From the NCBI GenBank assembly GCA_019915135.1, contig JAHLMK010000023.1, positions 496,001 through 560,000 on the forward strand: 64,000 nucleotides of DNA. Direction: 5' to 3'. The notes beneath the pieces are model-generated. The model was not told where the DNA came from and did not search any database. It saw only the letters and a list, made by a program, of their open reading frames with translations. Shown piece by piece: positions 34,638-44,086 of this stretch. Position numbers and translations under genes: made by a program. How positions within the stretch are numbered: the stretch's first letter is position 1; each line of letters starts with the position of its first letter. This DNA comes from Strobilurus pachycystidiatus (Eukaryota; Basidiomycota; Agaricomycetes; Agaricales; Physalacriaceae).

Positions 34638-37307
34638 TCAATCACTGATGACACTTATCGGGAATCCGAAGTCCTTCCAGACGTGATCCTGGAACAGCCT
34701 CGCTGCTCCTTCTCCCGTGATGTGGGTGGTGGTGGGCATGAACCTTGCCATCTTCGTAAATCGGTCGACCACTACCATGATGGAGTCGTATCCGAGGGAC
34801 TCGGGGAGTTCGACGATTAGGTCGACGCTGATGTGCTGCCAGGGTGCCGAGGGGATCTCGTTAGGTTGTAGTTGTCCGACTTTGAGTTGTCGGGACGATT
34901 TGGTCCTCTGACAGTTGAGGCATCCGTTACAATAACGCGCCACGTCTGCGTATAGTCCGGGCCACCAATAGTTCCGTAGCACTAGCTCCGTGGTTCGGAA
35001 TCGTCCAGGGTGGCCCGCTATTGCGGTGTCGTGATGTTGCCGCATGATTCGTTGGCGTAGTGTGCGGTTGGCCGGAACATAGAGTAGTCCTTCTTTGGTA
35101 AGGTATCCTCCCTTATCTTCTACGGTCTTCCCGACCATCTTCTTCACTTTCTCCTCCCACTCGTCCTTCGCGGCGATTATTCGGTCCATAAAGTCGTTCC
35201 CTTCGGTGGCGATCGTGACTTCATCCATTGCCCGAATATGGTTATAATCGTCGATCGAGATCGGCGTGGCAAAGATGCGGCTGAGATATTCCTTTTTGAG
35301 TAATATGGTGTCGCGGTTGTCGTCCGCCCCCCTCTCATGTCCTTGTCGTCTCGACAAGAGATCGGCCTTTTTGTTCTGCGCCCCCGGGCGGTGAACCAGC
35401 GTGAAGTTGTACTCCGCCAGATCAAGTGACCACCGTGCCTGGCGGCGATTAAGCTTCTTGGCCTGCATGAAAACTTCGAGGTTCTTGTGATCCGTCAGGA
35501 TGAGGGTTGGTTCCGGTGCTCCGAGAACGTAATGCCTCCAGTCGGCCAGGGCTCTCATGATGGCCAACATTTCCTTGTCGTGTATGTCGTAGTTTTGCTC
35601 CGCGGGACTCAGTGATTTGGACATAAATGCGATGGGGACCGTCTTGCCGTCTTGCTCCTGGCTTAAGACGCCGCCCGTTGCGAATTCCGATGCGTCCACC
35701 TCGATGCGGTAGCGACCCGTTTGTGTTGGGAAGTGCAAGATGGGTTCCGAAGTGATTCGTTCCTTCAGATCCGCGAAGGCTTCCTCCTCCGCGTCTCCCC
35801 ATCTCCAGGGGATATCCTTCTTCGAAAGGGAGTGAAGGGGCTTTGCTACCTGTGCAAACCCCTCGATGAACCGCCGGTAGAAGTTGGCGAATCCGAGGAA
35901 GGATTGGACCTCTTTGACGGTTCTGGGTGTGGGCCACGCCCTAACACCCTCAATTTTGACAGGATCCATACGGAACTGTCCGTTCCCCACAATCAGTCCC
36001 AAGTACTCCACTTCTGATTTCTCGAAATCGCATTTGGATCCTTGTGTGCTGAGATTGTTGTCTTGAAGAATGCGTAGGACCTCCTTCATAACCTGTCGAT
36101 GTTCATCGATGCCCTCGGTGAACACCAGGATGTCGTCCATGTATACGATCACCTTGCCGCGCAAGATCAAATCGTGGAACAGGTCGTTCATCATGGTCTG
36201 GAATGTCGCCGGACTATTCGTTAGTCCAAAGAACATGACTAGAGGCTCAAAGAGTCCTCGGTTGGTGATGAAAGCGGCTTTATGTTCGTCGCCTTCGACG
36301 ATGCGGACATTGTTGTATCCCCACCGAACGTCCAGTTTAGAAAACAGCTTCGCGTTTCGTAGTTTGTGAAGGACGTCGGAGAGGAGGGGAAGGGGGTACG
36401 AGTTCTTCACCGTCATGGTGTTGAGCTGGCGATAGTCTTGGATGGGGCGGAGGCGCCCGTCTTTCTTCTTGACGAAGAAGAATGGAGAGGCGTAGGGAGA
36501 TTTGGAGACGCGGATTCCCCCTGACTGGAGGTGCTCTTCGATGAACTTGTCGAGTTCCACCTGTTCGGAGGGGGCGAGGGGGTATATCTTCCCCTTGAAC
36601 TCCGTTGCGTTGGGTTTAAGTTCGATAGCGTGGTCCCACTTCCTACGCTCCGGCAACCGATTGAACTCGGTTTTCTCAAACACCCGTTGGAATTCCTCTA
36701 AATATTGCGGAGGAACGAGTTTTTCTAAGGGCGCCTCGCCCTTAGCTTTTGCTTGGTCCCCCGCTAACTGGGTCGATTTAGTGGCGAAAGCGCGGATTCG
36801 TTCCGCGTCGAGCTCTCTTTGCTCGTACCGATTCTGCGGGACGTCCCACATCTTCACGACTAGAATTCGATCCCCCTCCTCGAGATCTTCTTCATCTTCT
36901 TCTCGCCATACGCGGCGAGCCTGGCGTCGTTGACACTCTGGCGGACACCTCGTGAACGCCAGGGTTCCCTTGACCCAGTCGACCTCGGGATTATGCTTTT
37001 TCAGCCATTCGTATCCCAGGATAATGTCGACGTCGCCGGTGTTAGTCACTGCGAACGTGAAAACATCTTCGTGTTCGTTGTCGGTTACGACCCGCAGATC
37101 CACGATCTGCTCTATTGGCCCGTTATTGTTGGGGGTTCCGTCGACGTTGGACACAGCGATGGGGCGTGGCAGTCGTTGGGTGTCCATTCCTTCGTTTTTG
37201 GCGAAGTCTCGATTGACATAGGCTCCGGTAGCTCCGGAGTCGATGAGGGCGACCACAGTGAGGGCCTTGCCACTATTCAGGAATTTGAGGGTGATGGGGA
37301 TTTTCAT
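34638..37307 (-). CDS. Chromovirus Pol: protease, reverse transcriptase, RNase H, integrase N-terminal part
   Basis: 889 residues. Protease active site LIDSGATGAYVN near residue 23. RT: FFVKKKDGRLRPIQDYRQLN and the catalytic VYMDDILVF. RNase H: IEVDASEFATGGVLSQ and DHKNLE. Integrase: zinc-binding HHCC (H near HDTAIAGHPG, CNGCLNCQRTK) and the first catalytic Asp in ISVDLIVELP. The frame ends at TGA (34638-34640) in the motif ISD-stop-GGQFVG, where relatives have Arg, so the integrase core is broken by one codon. Confidence 0.95.
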   Translation of the reverse strand: MKIPITLKFLNSGKALTVVALIDSGATGAYVNRDFAKNEGMDTQRLPRPIAVSNVDGTPNNNGPIEQIVDLRVVTDNEHEDVFTFAVTNTGDVDIILGYEWLKKHNPEVDWVKGTLAFTRCPPECQRRQARRVWREEDEEDLEEGDRILVVKMWDVPQNRYEQRELDAERIRAFATKSTQLAGDQAKAKGEAPLEKLVPPQYLEEFQRVFEKTEFNRLPERRKWDHAIELKPNATEFKGKIYPLAPSEQVELDKFIEEHLQSGGIRVSKSPYASPFFFVKKKDGRLRPIQDYRQLNTMTVKNSYPLPLLSDVLHKLRNAKLFSKLDVRWGYNNVRIVEGDEHKAAFITNRGLFEPLVMFFGLTNSPATFQTMMNDLFHDLILRGKVIVYMDDILVFTEGIDEHRQVMKEVLRILQDNNLSTQGSKCDFEKSEVEYLGLIVGNGQFRMDPVKIEGVRAWPTPRTVKEVQSFLGFANFYRRFIEGFAQVAKPLHSLSKKDIPWRWGDAEEEAFADLKERITSEPILHFPTQTGRYRIEVDASEFATGGVLSQEQDGKTVPIAFMSKSLSPAEQNYDIHDKEMLAIMRALADWRHYVLGAPEPTLILTDHKNLEVFMQAKKLNRRQARWSLDLAEYNFTLVHRPGAQNKKADLLSRRQGHERGADDNRDTILLKKEYLSRIFATPISIDDYNHIRAMDEVTIATEGNDFMDRIIAAKDEWEEKVKKMVGKTVEDKGGYLTKEGLLYVPANRTLRQRIMRQHHDTAIAGHPGRFRTTELVLRNYWWPGLYADVARYCNGCLNCQRTKSSRQLKVGQLQPNEIPSAPWQHISVDLIVELPESLGYDSIMVVVDRFTKMARFMPTTTHITGEGAARLFQDHVWKDFGFPISVISD

Positions 37308-37349
37308 ACAGCGCCCCGGGCGTGTAGATCGAATCCAACGACGAGGTTG

Positions 37350-37718
37350 TCAGAATTCCTGGATAGCTGCTTGGGCGTGGCGGGAGTCCAGGCCCAAGAT
37401 GTCCTGGACCGCCTCCTGGGTGACCTCGGACTCCCTATCGGTCCGAGCGTATTTCCGGAGTACTTTGAGAGCTTGGCGGGGGTTAACCTGCATTTCGTGC
37501 CAGATGAAAGGGAGGGTCCCGCGGACGTGTTTGATGGGTTTGATCCGCGAACTTCCCTTTTTGGCTATTTTGTTCTTTCTTTCACGCGAGGGTTTTGGTT
37601 CGTCGAAGTCCATGGGATCGGATTGTTCGTTACTACTGTCACTGGCTTCAACAAGTAGACTACTGAATCGATTGGTCCATGGACCCGAGGAAGGGGGACT
37701 GGAAGACTCGCTCTTCAC
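37350..37718 (-). CDS. Chromovirus linker frame between Gag and protease
   Basis: An open frame of 122 residues in the -1 phase relative to gag, without its own ATG at the front. It includes VNPRQALKVLRKYARTDRES. In full-length relatives such a segment usually leads into the protease. Here it stops at 37350, and the protease frame resumes in another phase, with intermediate sense readable in a third phase (NSDNLVVGFDLHARGA). This suggests frameshift mutations or a frameshift-expressed junction. Confidence 0.55.
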   Translation of the reverse strand: MKSESSSPPSSGPWTNRFSSLLVEASDSSNEQSDPMDFDEPKPSRERKNKIAKKGSSRIKPIKHVRGTLPFIWHEMQVNPRQALKVLRKYARTDRESEVTQEAVQDILGLDSRHAQAAIQEF

Positions 37719-38815
37719 TCCAGTCCCGCGCCAAAACCCTGCTCCTGCAGCGTCTGAGCAAGATCCTCTCGTTCTTCGTTGCTAAGACCTTCTACGAGTC
37801 CCTTGACGGACTCGCGTCTCTCCGTGCAATTCCTCGCGAAGTGCCCGGATTTCCCGCAGTTGTAGCATTTTAACGAGGCCGCGCCTCGCGTTCTGTCAAT
37901 GCTCATGGGTTCGCCTTTTCCTCCGTAGGTGATTCCGGTGACTGGGGGATTGTTGATTACTGTCGTAGTACTAGGACGCGGGAAGTTTTTGCAAACGAAG
38001 GGGGCAGGGTTCTTGTATCCCTGGGTGGGGGCCGTGCCTCGATTAGCGTCGAATTGAGTGGCGAACTTCTTGTACGCATCGTAGGTCTCGGGGATATTCT
38101 CCATTTTGGTGATGCGTTCAACCAGAGAGGAGTCCAGCTGGTGGCGTAGAAGGGAGATGAGGGCATCGTCGTTGAAACCTGTGTCGGCTTTGTACTCTTC
38201 GAAGTCGATGAAGAAGGACTGGGCGTCCTGTCCTTTCTTCTGTTTCAATTTCTTGATCTCCTCCTGGGCAATTGTCTTCGAGTTGGTCCCTCCGAAGGCT
38301 CTTTTCAAGGCGTCCTTGAAGTCCGTATAAGTCAGGTATGGCTCCTCTCCTTTCTCGTAGAGAGCGGTCTGCGTGCTGGCCCATTTGATAACAGCGGGCC
38401 CCTCGGTCATGTACGATAGCGCGGCGAACACTCTGTTGCGCGCGGTCTCGTAGGCTCGAGGTTCGGAGGCGAAGAGGATGTGGAGTTGGGAGAAGAACGG
38501 CTCGATGCCGTCCGACTTCCCGCTAAACTTGGCCGGGGTCCCGAAGCGCGCCTTGGATGCGCAATGTTGCGCGGCTTGCGCCTGTGCTTGGGACGCGGCC
38601 AGCTGGACGCCGCTGAGCTCGCTGATACGCTGAAGAAGTTGAGCGTGGAGGTTTGCCACCTCGTGGCTCCTGTTGATTTCGTCCTGCGCGATGGTAGTGA
38701 TGCGCTGGTTCAGATTGTCGAGGGCCGTCCCTATGCCACTGAACATGCTATGCAGCTCTCTCTGCTCGTTGGTGGGCTCGGTGGCCGGGGCCATGGGGGC
38801 GTCTTTGGTGCTCAT
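37715..38815 (-). CDS. Chromovirus Gag
   Basis: 366 residues. The central retrotransposon Gag fold contains PAKFSGKSDGIEPFFSQLHI, then AFGGTNSKTIAQEEIKKLKQ and YKADTGFNDDALISLLRHQL. A CCHC zinc knuckle, CYNCGKSGHFARNC, sits near the C-terminus for RNA binding. It forms the particle shell. Its TGA overlaps a GTG in the next frame (37715-37718). Confidence 0.92.
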   Translation of the reverse strand: MSTKDAPMAPATEPTNEQRELHSMFSGIGTALDNLNQRITTIAQDEINRSHEVANLHAQLLQRISELSGVQLAASQAQAQAAQHCASKARFGTPAKFSGKSDGIEPFFSQLHILFASEPRAYETARNRVFAALSYMTEGPAVIKWASTQTALYEKGEEPYLTYTDFKDALKRAFGGTNSKTIAQEEIKKLKQKKGQDAQSFFIDFEEYKADTGFNDDALISLLRHQLDSSLVERITKMENIPETYDAYKKFATQFDANRGTAPTQGYKNPAPFVCKNFPRPSTTTVINNPPVTGITYGGKGEPMSIDRTRGAASLKCYNCGKSGHFARNCTERRESVKGLVEGLSNEEREDLAQTLQEQGFGAGLE

Positions 38816-38838
38816 AGTCGTTGGGTCGTCGAAAGGGG

Positions 38839-38848
38839 AGAGAACCGT
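38839..38848 (-). other. Primer binding site of self-priming (Tf1/sushi) type
   Basis: Two bases inside the 5' LTR the element reads ACGGTTCTCT, the exact complement of AGAGAACCGT in its own LTR 35 bases below a TATA box. No tRNA-like TGG start is present. This fits the Tf1 mechanism, where the 5' end of the RNA folds back as primer. Confidence 0.65.
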
Positions 38849-38850
38849 AT

Positions 38851-39275
38851 TGTCAGCGTCGGGCCTATTCGTCTATAGCGAGGGCGCACGAGGCAACGAC
38901 TGGAGAGCGGTGTAAAGGGTGGTGTATTGAATCCCGGGGGAAAGACAACGGTTCTCTGAAGAACTACTCTACTGACTACTGACTCTTTTATACAGTTCCT
39001 GACGCCCGACGCCCGATGGGCGCGGGTGCGCCCCTCTGACTCATTCCCGAGTCATCGCACGAGTCATCGCGCCATCCCGCCCGTGATTGGTCGGGAGCGC
39101 GCCCTATCCCGCCCGATCCCGCTTTCCCGTCGGCCGAGCTCGAGCTCCGCCACCATGTGCTACCGTCGGACGGCCGTCGGATAGATCCCGACGATGGGCG
39201 CGATACCGTTGCTCCCGCCCGCACAGGCGTCGCCTTCGATCGGCTAGGCGTCTGTGGCGCAGTCAAGTCATGACA
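38851..39275 (-). repeat. 5' LTR of the chromovirus (425 bp)
   Basis: In element sense it contains TATAAAAG about 35 bases before AGAGAACCGT (complement of 38948-38957), the probable transcript start. It is 25 bp longer than its partner because of three tandem microduplications. Confidence 0.95.
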
Positions 39276-40312
39276 TGAGCCAACATTGTGATACGGCACA
39301 TTGAAGAACAGAGGGATCTTTCAGCTTATCTACCAAACATCTGCACAGGTAGAAATAACTTATTCGACCTCGTATGCTCCTTTGTGCACCAATATATGGA
39401 TGGAATTGTCACGCAATAGAAGCGTTATCTCGTACAACATATATGTTTGATCCAAAGACTTGCATGGGCTTATATATCTGCATACATACCGACTAATGGC
39501 TTAGTGAGACTACATACAGATGTGATTAGCTTGTAAATGACTTACATTGGTTGCCGTGATATGTGAAGGTATGTATGCTTTTGTCACTTTTGCTGATGTG
39601 TACGGGAGTGTATGGAGGCGACATAACATATAACAGAGGGGTCATTGCAAGACCCGTGTTTATGCCTTCAGAGGGTGAATACAAGATCCTGACCTTTTTA
39701 AAAGAAATTATGACAACCTAGGATCAAAATCCTGACATCTTGTGACCATTGTTGAGATAGGTGGAATTATAATCCTGACAATGCTGATTGGCGGCACCTG
39801 GTGCATCCTATTATCAATCAACCGGAAGTGTCAATCTGGACAAAAGTGTCAATCCACCGATATAACAATTTCTCTAGCCCTCATTTTGCACCTGTTCCAA
39901 CTTCCCTCTGAGGATTTGCACTACAATGCTTTGGTATGCTACCCATGAAGTCAGCTTATATTTAGATTACACGCCTCCAAAGATTTTGAGGAATTTTGTT
40001 GATGGTGCAAAGTGTCAATTCTGCATTGACACTACTGTAGTATTTTGACCGTATCTTTTGGTCACAGGTCACAGACCTCTTTGAAATGAAGATCTGAGCA
40101 CTTTGTACCAGGTCACAGACAAAAACCTGAGGTACACAAGGCTTAAAAAGGAAATTTTTCTCCGCCCGCCTGATGGCGGGCATACAAATAAGGCAATTCC
40201 CGCTTGATTTATAAGAAATGAAGATGTGTCCCGGTGAAGATGAGAGGTTACAGGTCACACCCCATGAAGATATGGTCAAAACACTACAGTACTATTAACC
40301 AGCCTGGCACGT
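39276..40312. other. Spacer between the chromovirus and the giant retrotransposon
   Basis: No gene. AT-rich, with several AGTGTCAAT motifs (about 39828, 39844, 40010) and an inverted TTGACACT. Similar motifs occur on the other side of the giant element (56705-57298), so both may be halves of one older repeat split by it. Confidence 0.45.
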
Positions 40313-41980
40313 TGATGTGCAAGTTCGGAATAGACCTCTGAAAAAGAAGCTATTGTCTAACCACACTATCAATCCTTATCACAACTAACACTCCTTGTAA
40401 GGGAGCTGGGATGCACAAAGGTTCGAGAGAACAAGGTGCTTTTGGGTAATGGAGAAATAGAGATGTATTCCGAATGCTGTAGTTAAACTACGAGTTGTTT
40501 TTGGGGGTGTAGGGATTCTGATCGAAATGACACAAGAAAACCTTGAAGTCGTAGGCCGAACCTCTTGACGTATGAAGACCTTAAACAGCGCGAGGCAATG
40601 TAGCTTCTACCTATCAAGTGCTCTGGTGTACAAGGACTTTGTCTTGGAATCGTCAGGCCGCTACCGCAGGTTTTACGCCACTGGACTGCTAACGATAAGG
40701 ACTCCTTCTTGCACTTAAACCAAACTTCTAGTGTCTTGCACCGGGACCAAAGGTTCCGAAAGGTGTCTCAGACGTTGACAACACTCGTTCAAACTCAACT
40801 TATTCCTCAAAGGGAAGTACTTCACGAAAGAGCGTGAGTGCAGGGCAGAACCACTTGCAAACCGGCCTTCTTGCGAATACAAGGTTCTAACACCAAGTAG
40901 ATTCGTTGGTACTCGACTTGGTACGTCGGAATAAGGTTCTTTTGAGTCTTTCAAGGAGTTTGGCAACACCTGATGTCTTTAAATCTTGGAAAGGTCTTTG
41001 GGGTCTTTGGGTACTTTGCAGAAATGAGTCGAAACTCGAGATAGATTCACTACAACGGCTGCGTCTGACTAGCGGCTACTGGAGGGGGCTCTAAACTACC
41101 GAAATATGGGTCCTTTGGGCCCTTTTATACTACTGGTGGGTTCCTACTGAGTAAGCATCTATTCTAGGATCGGATACATCGGACTTTCGAGTCATACAAG
41201 TGCTGGATTCTTATTGGCTATCCCTGGTCGAAACAACTGCGGACAGGCCGCTTGGTCCTTTAGCCATATACGCCACCTTGGCGGTATGGTACAATCCTTG
41301 TGCCCAGGAGATCAAGGTCCGATAAGGACTTCGATCCTTAGGTATCTTTATGTTGCAAGGTCCTACGGACACCTGCTTTCTTGTGGATAGGTTGGATGGA
41401 GATCGTTAAGAACGTCCTTTCGAGCGCAGACACTACAGGGGAGTGCTTTCTTAAAGTGGTAATACACCCTGCTTTCGGGGTGGTCCTTGATCGTGGATCA
41501 TGATCGATCGGCATAGCGGAAGGCGTCGGTTCGGAGTCCTTGACAGCTCCGAAGATTGTTTCCCCAAAAGGGTTGTGACGTCCTTGAACTATTTCGGGAC
41601 CTTCCAGGTCTTTGGGTTGAGGTGCGCAGGTCTTGGGTCGCTCGAACTGAACCGCCTGGAGACCTTGGACCCTCCTTGGGTGCGAATGGTTATAGCACAT
41701 CGTCTGTAGTACAAGGTACACGCAAAGGTACGGGATCTTGAAAGGGATCCAACGCGCGGATAAGGATATTCGGATGAAGGTGATCGAAGGTTTCGATCGC
41801 GCCTGTCCTAAAGGACTTGTTAAGGCGCCTGGACCTTGTCCTGGAGGCTTGCCCGCGTCAAGGCAGTAACTCCTGCGTGCTCTATCCTAAGTACTTGACT
41901 GGAGGTTCCTAAGGTCTTTGGGCTGTTCAGGAATCGCAAAATTCCCCGTTTCTAGTACTGGAATAGTACCCTGCGTATCA
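40313..41980 (-). repeat. 3' LTR of the giant element (1,668 bp)
   Basis: Same length as the partner at 55037-56704 and no difference seen by eye. Very rich in AAGGTC/GACCTT hexamers (at least six in 41281-41980). It contains no plausible gene; its longest frames repeat identically in the other LTR. Confidence 0.95.
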
Positions 41981-41994
41981 TCTCCCCTTGACTT
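41981..41994 (-). other. Polypurine tract of the giant element
   Basis: In element sense AAGTCAAGGGGAGA directly precedes the 3' LTR, the position of the plus-strand primer. Confidence 0.6.
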
Positions 41995-42123
41995 ATGAAA
42001 TGTCGTCCGCGACATAGTCCTTGGTGGTTCAGAACCTTTATCCTGGGTACCAGGCCGCCGTGACGAAGTCCCCTTTTGGTTTCTATCGCCCGATGGACCC
42101 TCTTTTGCCTAACTTCGTTCCGT

Positions 42124-42130
42124 TATAAAA
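42124..42130 (+). promoter_or_regulatory. TATA box of cargo gene A
   Basis: TATAAAA lies 49 bases upstream of the ATG at 42179, on the strand opposite to gag-pol, so gene A has its own promoter. Confidence 0.6.
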
Positions 42131-42178
42131 GGTTCTGGGACTTGTCCTCAGACCTTTCATTCCTGCCTTTATCCTATC

Positions 42179-43713
42179 ATGGCTCCCAAAACTTGGACCC
42201 CCATCGCAAAACTGCTTCCCACAACGCCGCACGTTCCGTCCGCGAAGGACCTGATCACTACGCGCGACCTTGGCGCCGGTCTCGTTGCTTATGCGCTCGA
42301 CTACGACCCTCCAGCCAACACACCCGACTTCCTTATGTACCTCGGCATGCATCTTACGCTCATCATTCCCAAGGTCCATCGTCTGGACCTCAAGAAGGCG
42401 TGTTCGAATCCCGACGTGGCACTGGAGATCACCGGCTATGTTGACAAGATCATGGAGAGAGTCCTTGTGTGTACTCCTTCGCTGTGTTCTTTTCCTGATC
42501 CTGACTTCATCCTGTCCTTGTTTTCTTTAGGCCGTCGCCCATGACCTTCGCACCTTTCCGAATGGTTCCAAGGTGTCGACGGACATGGCGGTGTTCTTTT
42601 TCAACCTTCGCCTCTATGTAGGGATGCTGGTACACCTGCTGGGGATTCACCCTCAGACGCCGACGCACCACATCGCTCATATCCTCCAACCTTTGGTGAG
42701 CAGCTGCAAGAAGGCGTCTAACGCCCACTTCCCTGGCCTGTCCCCGGGTCACCCTATGCATCCGGATAACGCTTATTTCAAGCCGGACAAGCTTGAGAAA
42801 GGCAAGGTATGTCCGTTTGTTACTCGTCGGTTTCCTACTGTAACCTCTGGATGTCTTCGCTTAGAAGACGAAGAAATCGCCCGAGGTCGTTACCGAGGCC
42901 ATGGAGAAACGAGCCGAGACGGGAGACGGCGACGTCGCGATGGATCCCGACTCTTGTGCGCGCTTCTTTCGTCCGGAGTACTTTAATTGGGCTGACGATG
43001 TGGCAGCTGGCGAGAGCGACGGTGAGGACTCCGTTGTCGTCGTCGGTGATACTGTGCGCTCAATTTCTTTGCCAGTCTCATCTTCCTTTATTGAAGCCTT
43101 TCGCCAGCTCCAACTCGCCAATTCCTTGTCAAAGGAAGCCGAAGCGGTACGTTCCTTTGAATCCTATGTTTGTCCCGGACGTCCTTATGACTTCTTTAAT
43201 AGTCATCTTCCGTCCGTTACCTTCCTTTCGCAGCTCTTCCCGGTATGGACATTAACGCCCGTGTTTACCAGAAAGCCCTTCAAACCTTGGGCGCGATCAA
43301 TGGTCAAGAAGCTCCTCCTAAACGTAAGCTTAACGATGAGAACGCTCGCCGTGTTGTAAAGGCGGCCCGGCCTTCGACCTTTGGAGTCGAACCCGTCGTT
43401 CTTAAACAACTTGAAGGCGGTAAGGTGCTTCTTCCTCGCTTCTTGGTTTGCCTTGTTGATTCCTGGTTACTTCCCCTTAGCGAACCAGTACATCAATGGT
43501 CTGTCTGCTGCCTTGGCCCAAGTCCACAAGCGTATGTCAAGGTTGTCTGGTCTTGACGATCCCAACATCTCGCCCAACTTGGTCATTTTGGAACGCCAGT
43601 ACCGGCACGACATTATCTCGACCTTCAACGAGATTCGGGGTCGTATCCAAGTCTTGCAGTCGACTCGCGACCTTTATATCTCGGCCTTAGACGCGATTGA
43701 CCAGGCTCAGTAG
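42179..43713 (+). CDS. Cargo gene A of the giant retrotransposon, unknown protein
   Basis: Five exons (42179-42466, 42531-42806, 42865-43146, 43203-43419, 43481-43713) with introns of 56-64 nt join in phase to 431 residues, antisense to gag-pol. No known domain. The N-terminal half is helical (LGAGLVAYALDYDPP, FFFNLRLYVGMLVHLLGIHP). The middle is acidic (ADDVAAGESDGEDSVVVVGD). A basic patch, PPKRKLNDENARRVVKAARP, could be a nuclear signal. The C-terminus is a long helix (LVILERQYRHDIISTFNEIR). Five exons with consistent phases and a TATA box argue for a real gene, not chance. A role in mobility, silencing evasion or host interaction cannot be told apart. Confidence 0.75.
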
Positions 43714-44086
43714 ACTACAAGGTCCTTCTTTAGCTTAGCTTTCGCCAAGTCTTAACCAGTACTACTCATAGTTTTTCTCTACTTCGTCTTTATACTGGTT
43801 TCGGATTTCTTCTCTACTTGTAGGAGCGGTAGTCACTTTGTTTCCTTAGACTACTCTAGGCCCAGTTGGTGCATAATCCAACTCCTTTCGATTTGAACCC
43901 TCAAAGTTTCCTGACCGCCTCCTGGTAGGCCTAAGATCGAACTTAGTTCGATCGGCTATCGCCGATCGTACCTACCTTTAGATAGGTGGCGCCTAAACTT
44001 TGCATTTTATCGGTTCGTTCGGACCTTCGACTGACGAGGGGTCCTCTTTTAAGTCGGTCCTGGGGACAGGAATCTCATCTTTGATC

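Larger units (their letters stand above)
33305..39275 (-). mobile_element. Chromovirus (Ty3/Gypsy LTR retrotransposon with chromodomain), nearly intact
   Basis: 5,971 bp, coding on the minus strand. LTRs lie at 33305-33704 and 38851-39275 with TGTCA...TGACA ends. A perfect 5-bp target duplication TGAGC is at 33300-33304 and 39276-39280. Order in element sense: 5' LTR, self-priming PBS, gag, pol (protease, RT, RNase H, integrase with chromodomain), polypurine tract, 3' LTR. Close LTR identity and the intact duplication point to a young insertion. One stop codon in integrase and frame breaks ahead of protease make it probably defective. Confidence 0.95.

Noticed and set aside
40715..41721. Open frames of 60-127 residues inside the LTR (repeated at 55439-56445)
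   Set aside because: They overlap each other on both strands, lack domains and lie wholly in LTR sequence; identical repetition reflects LTR identity, not selection for coding.
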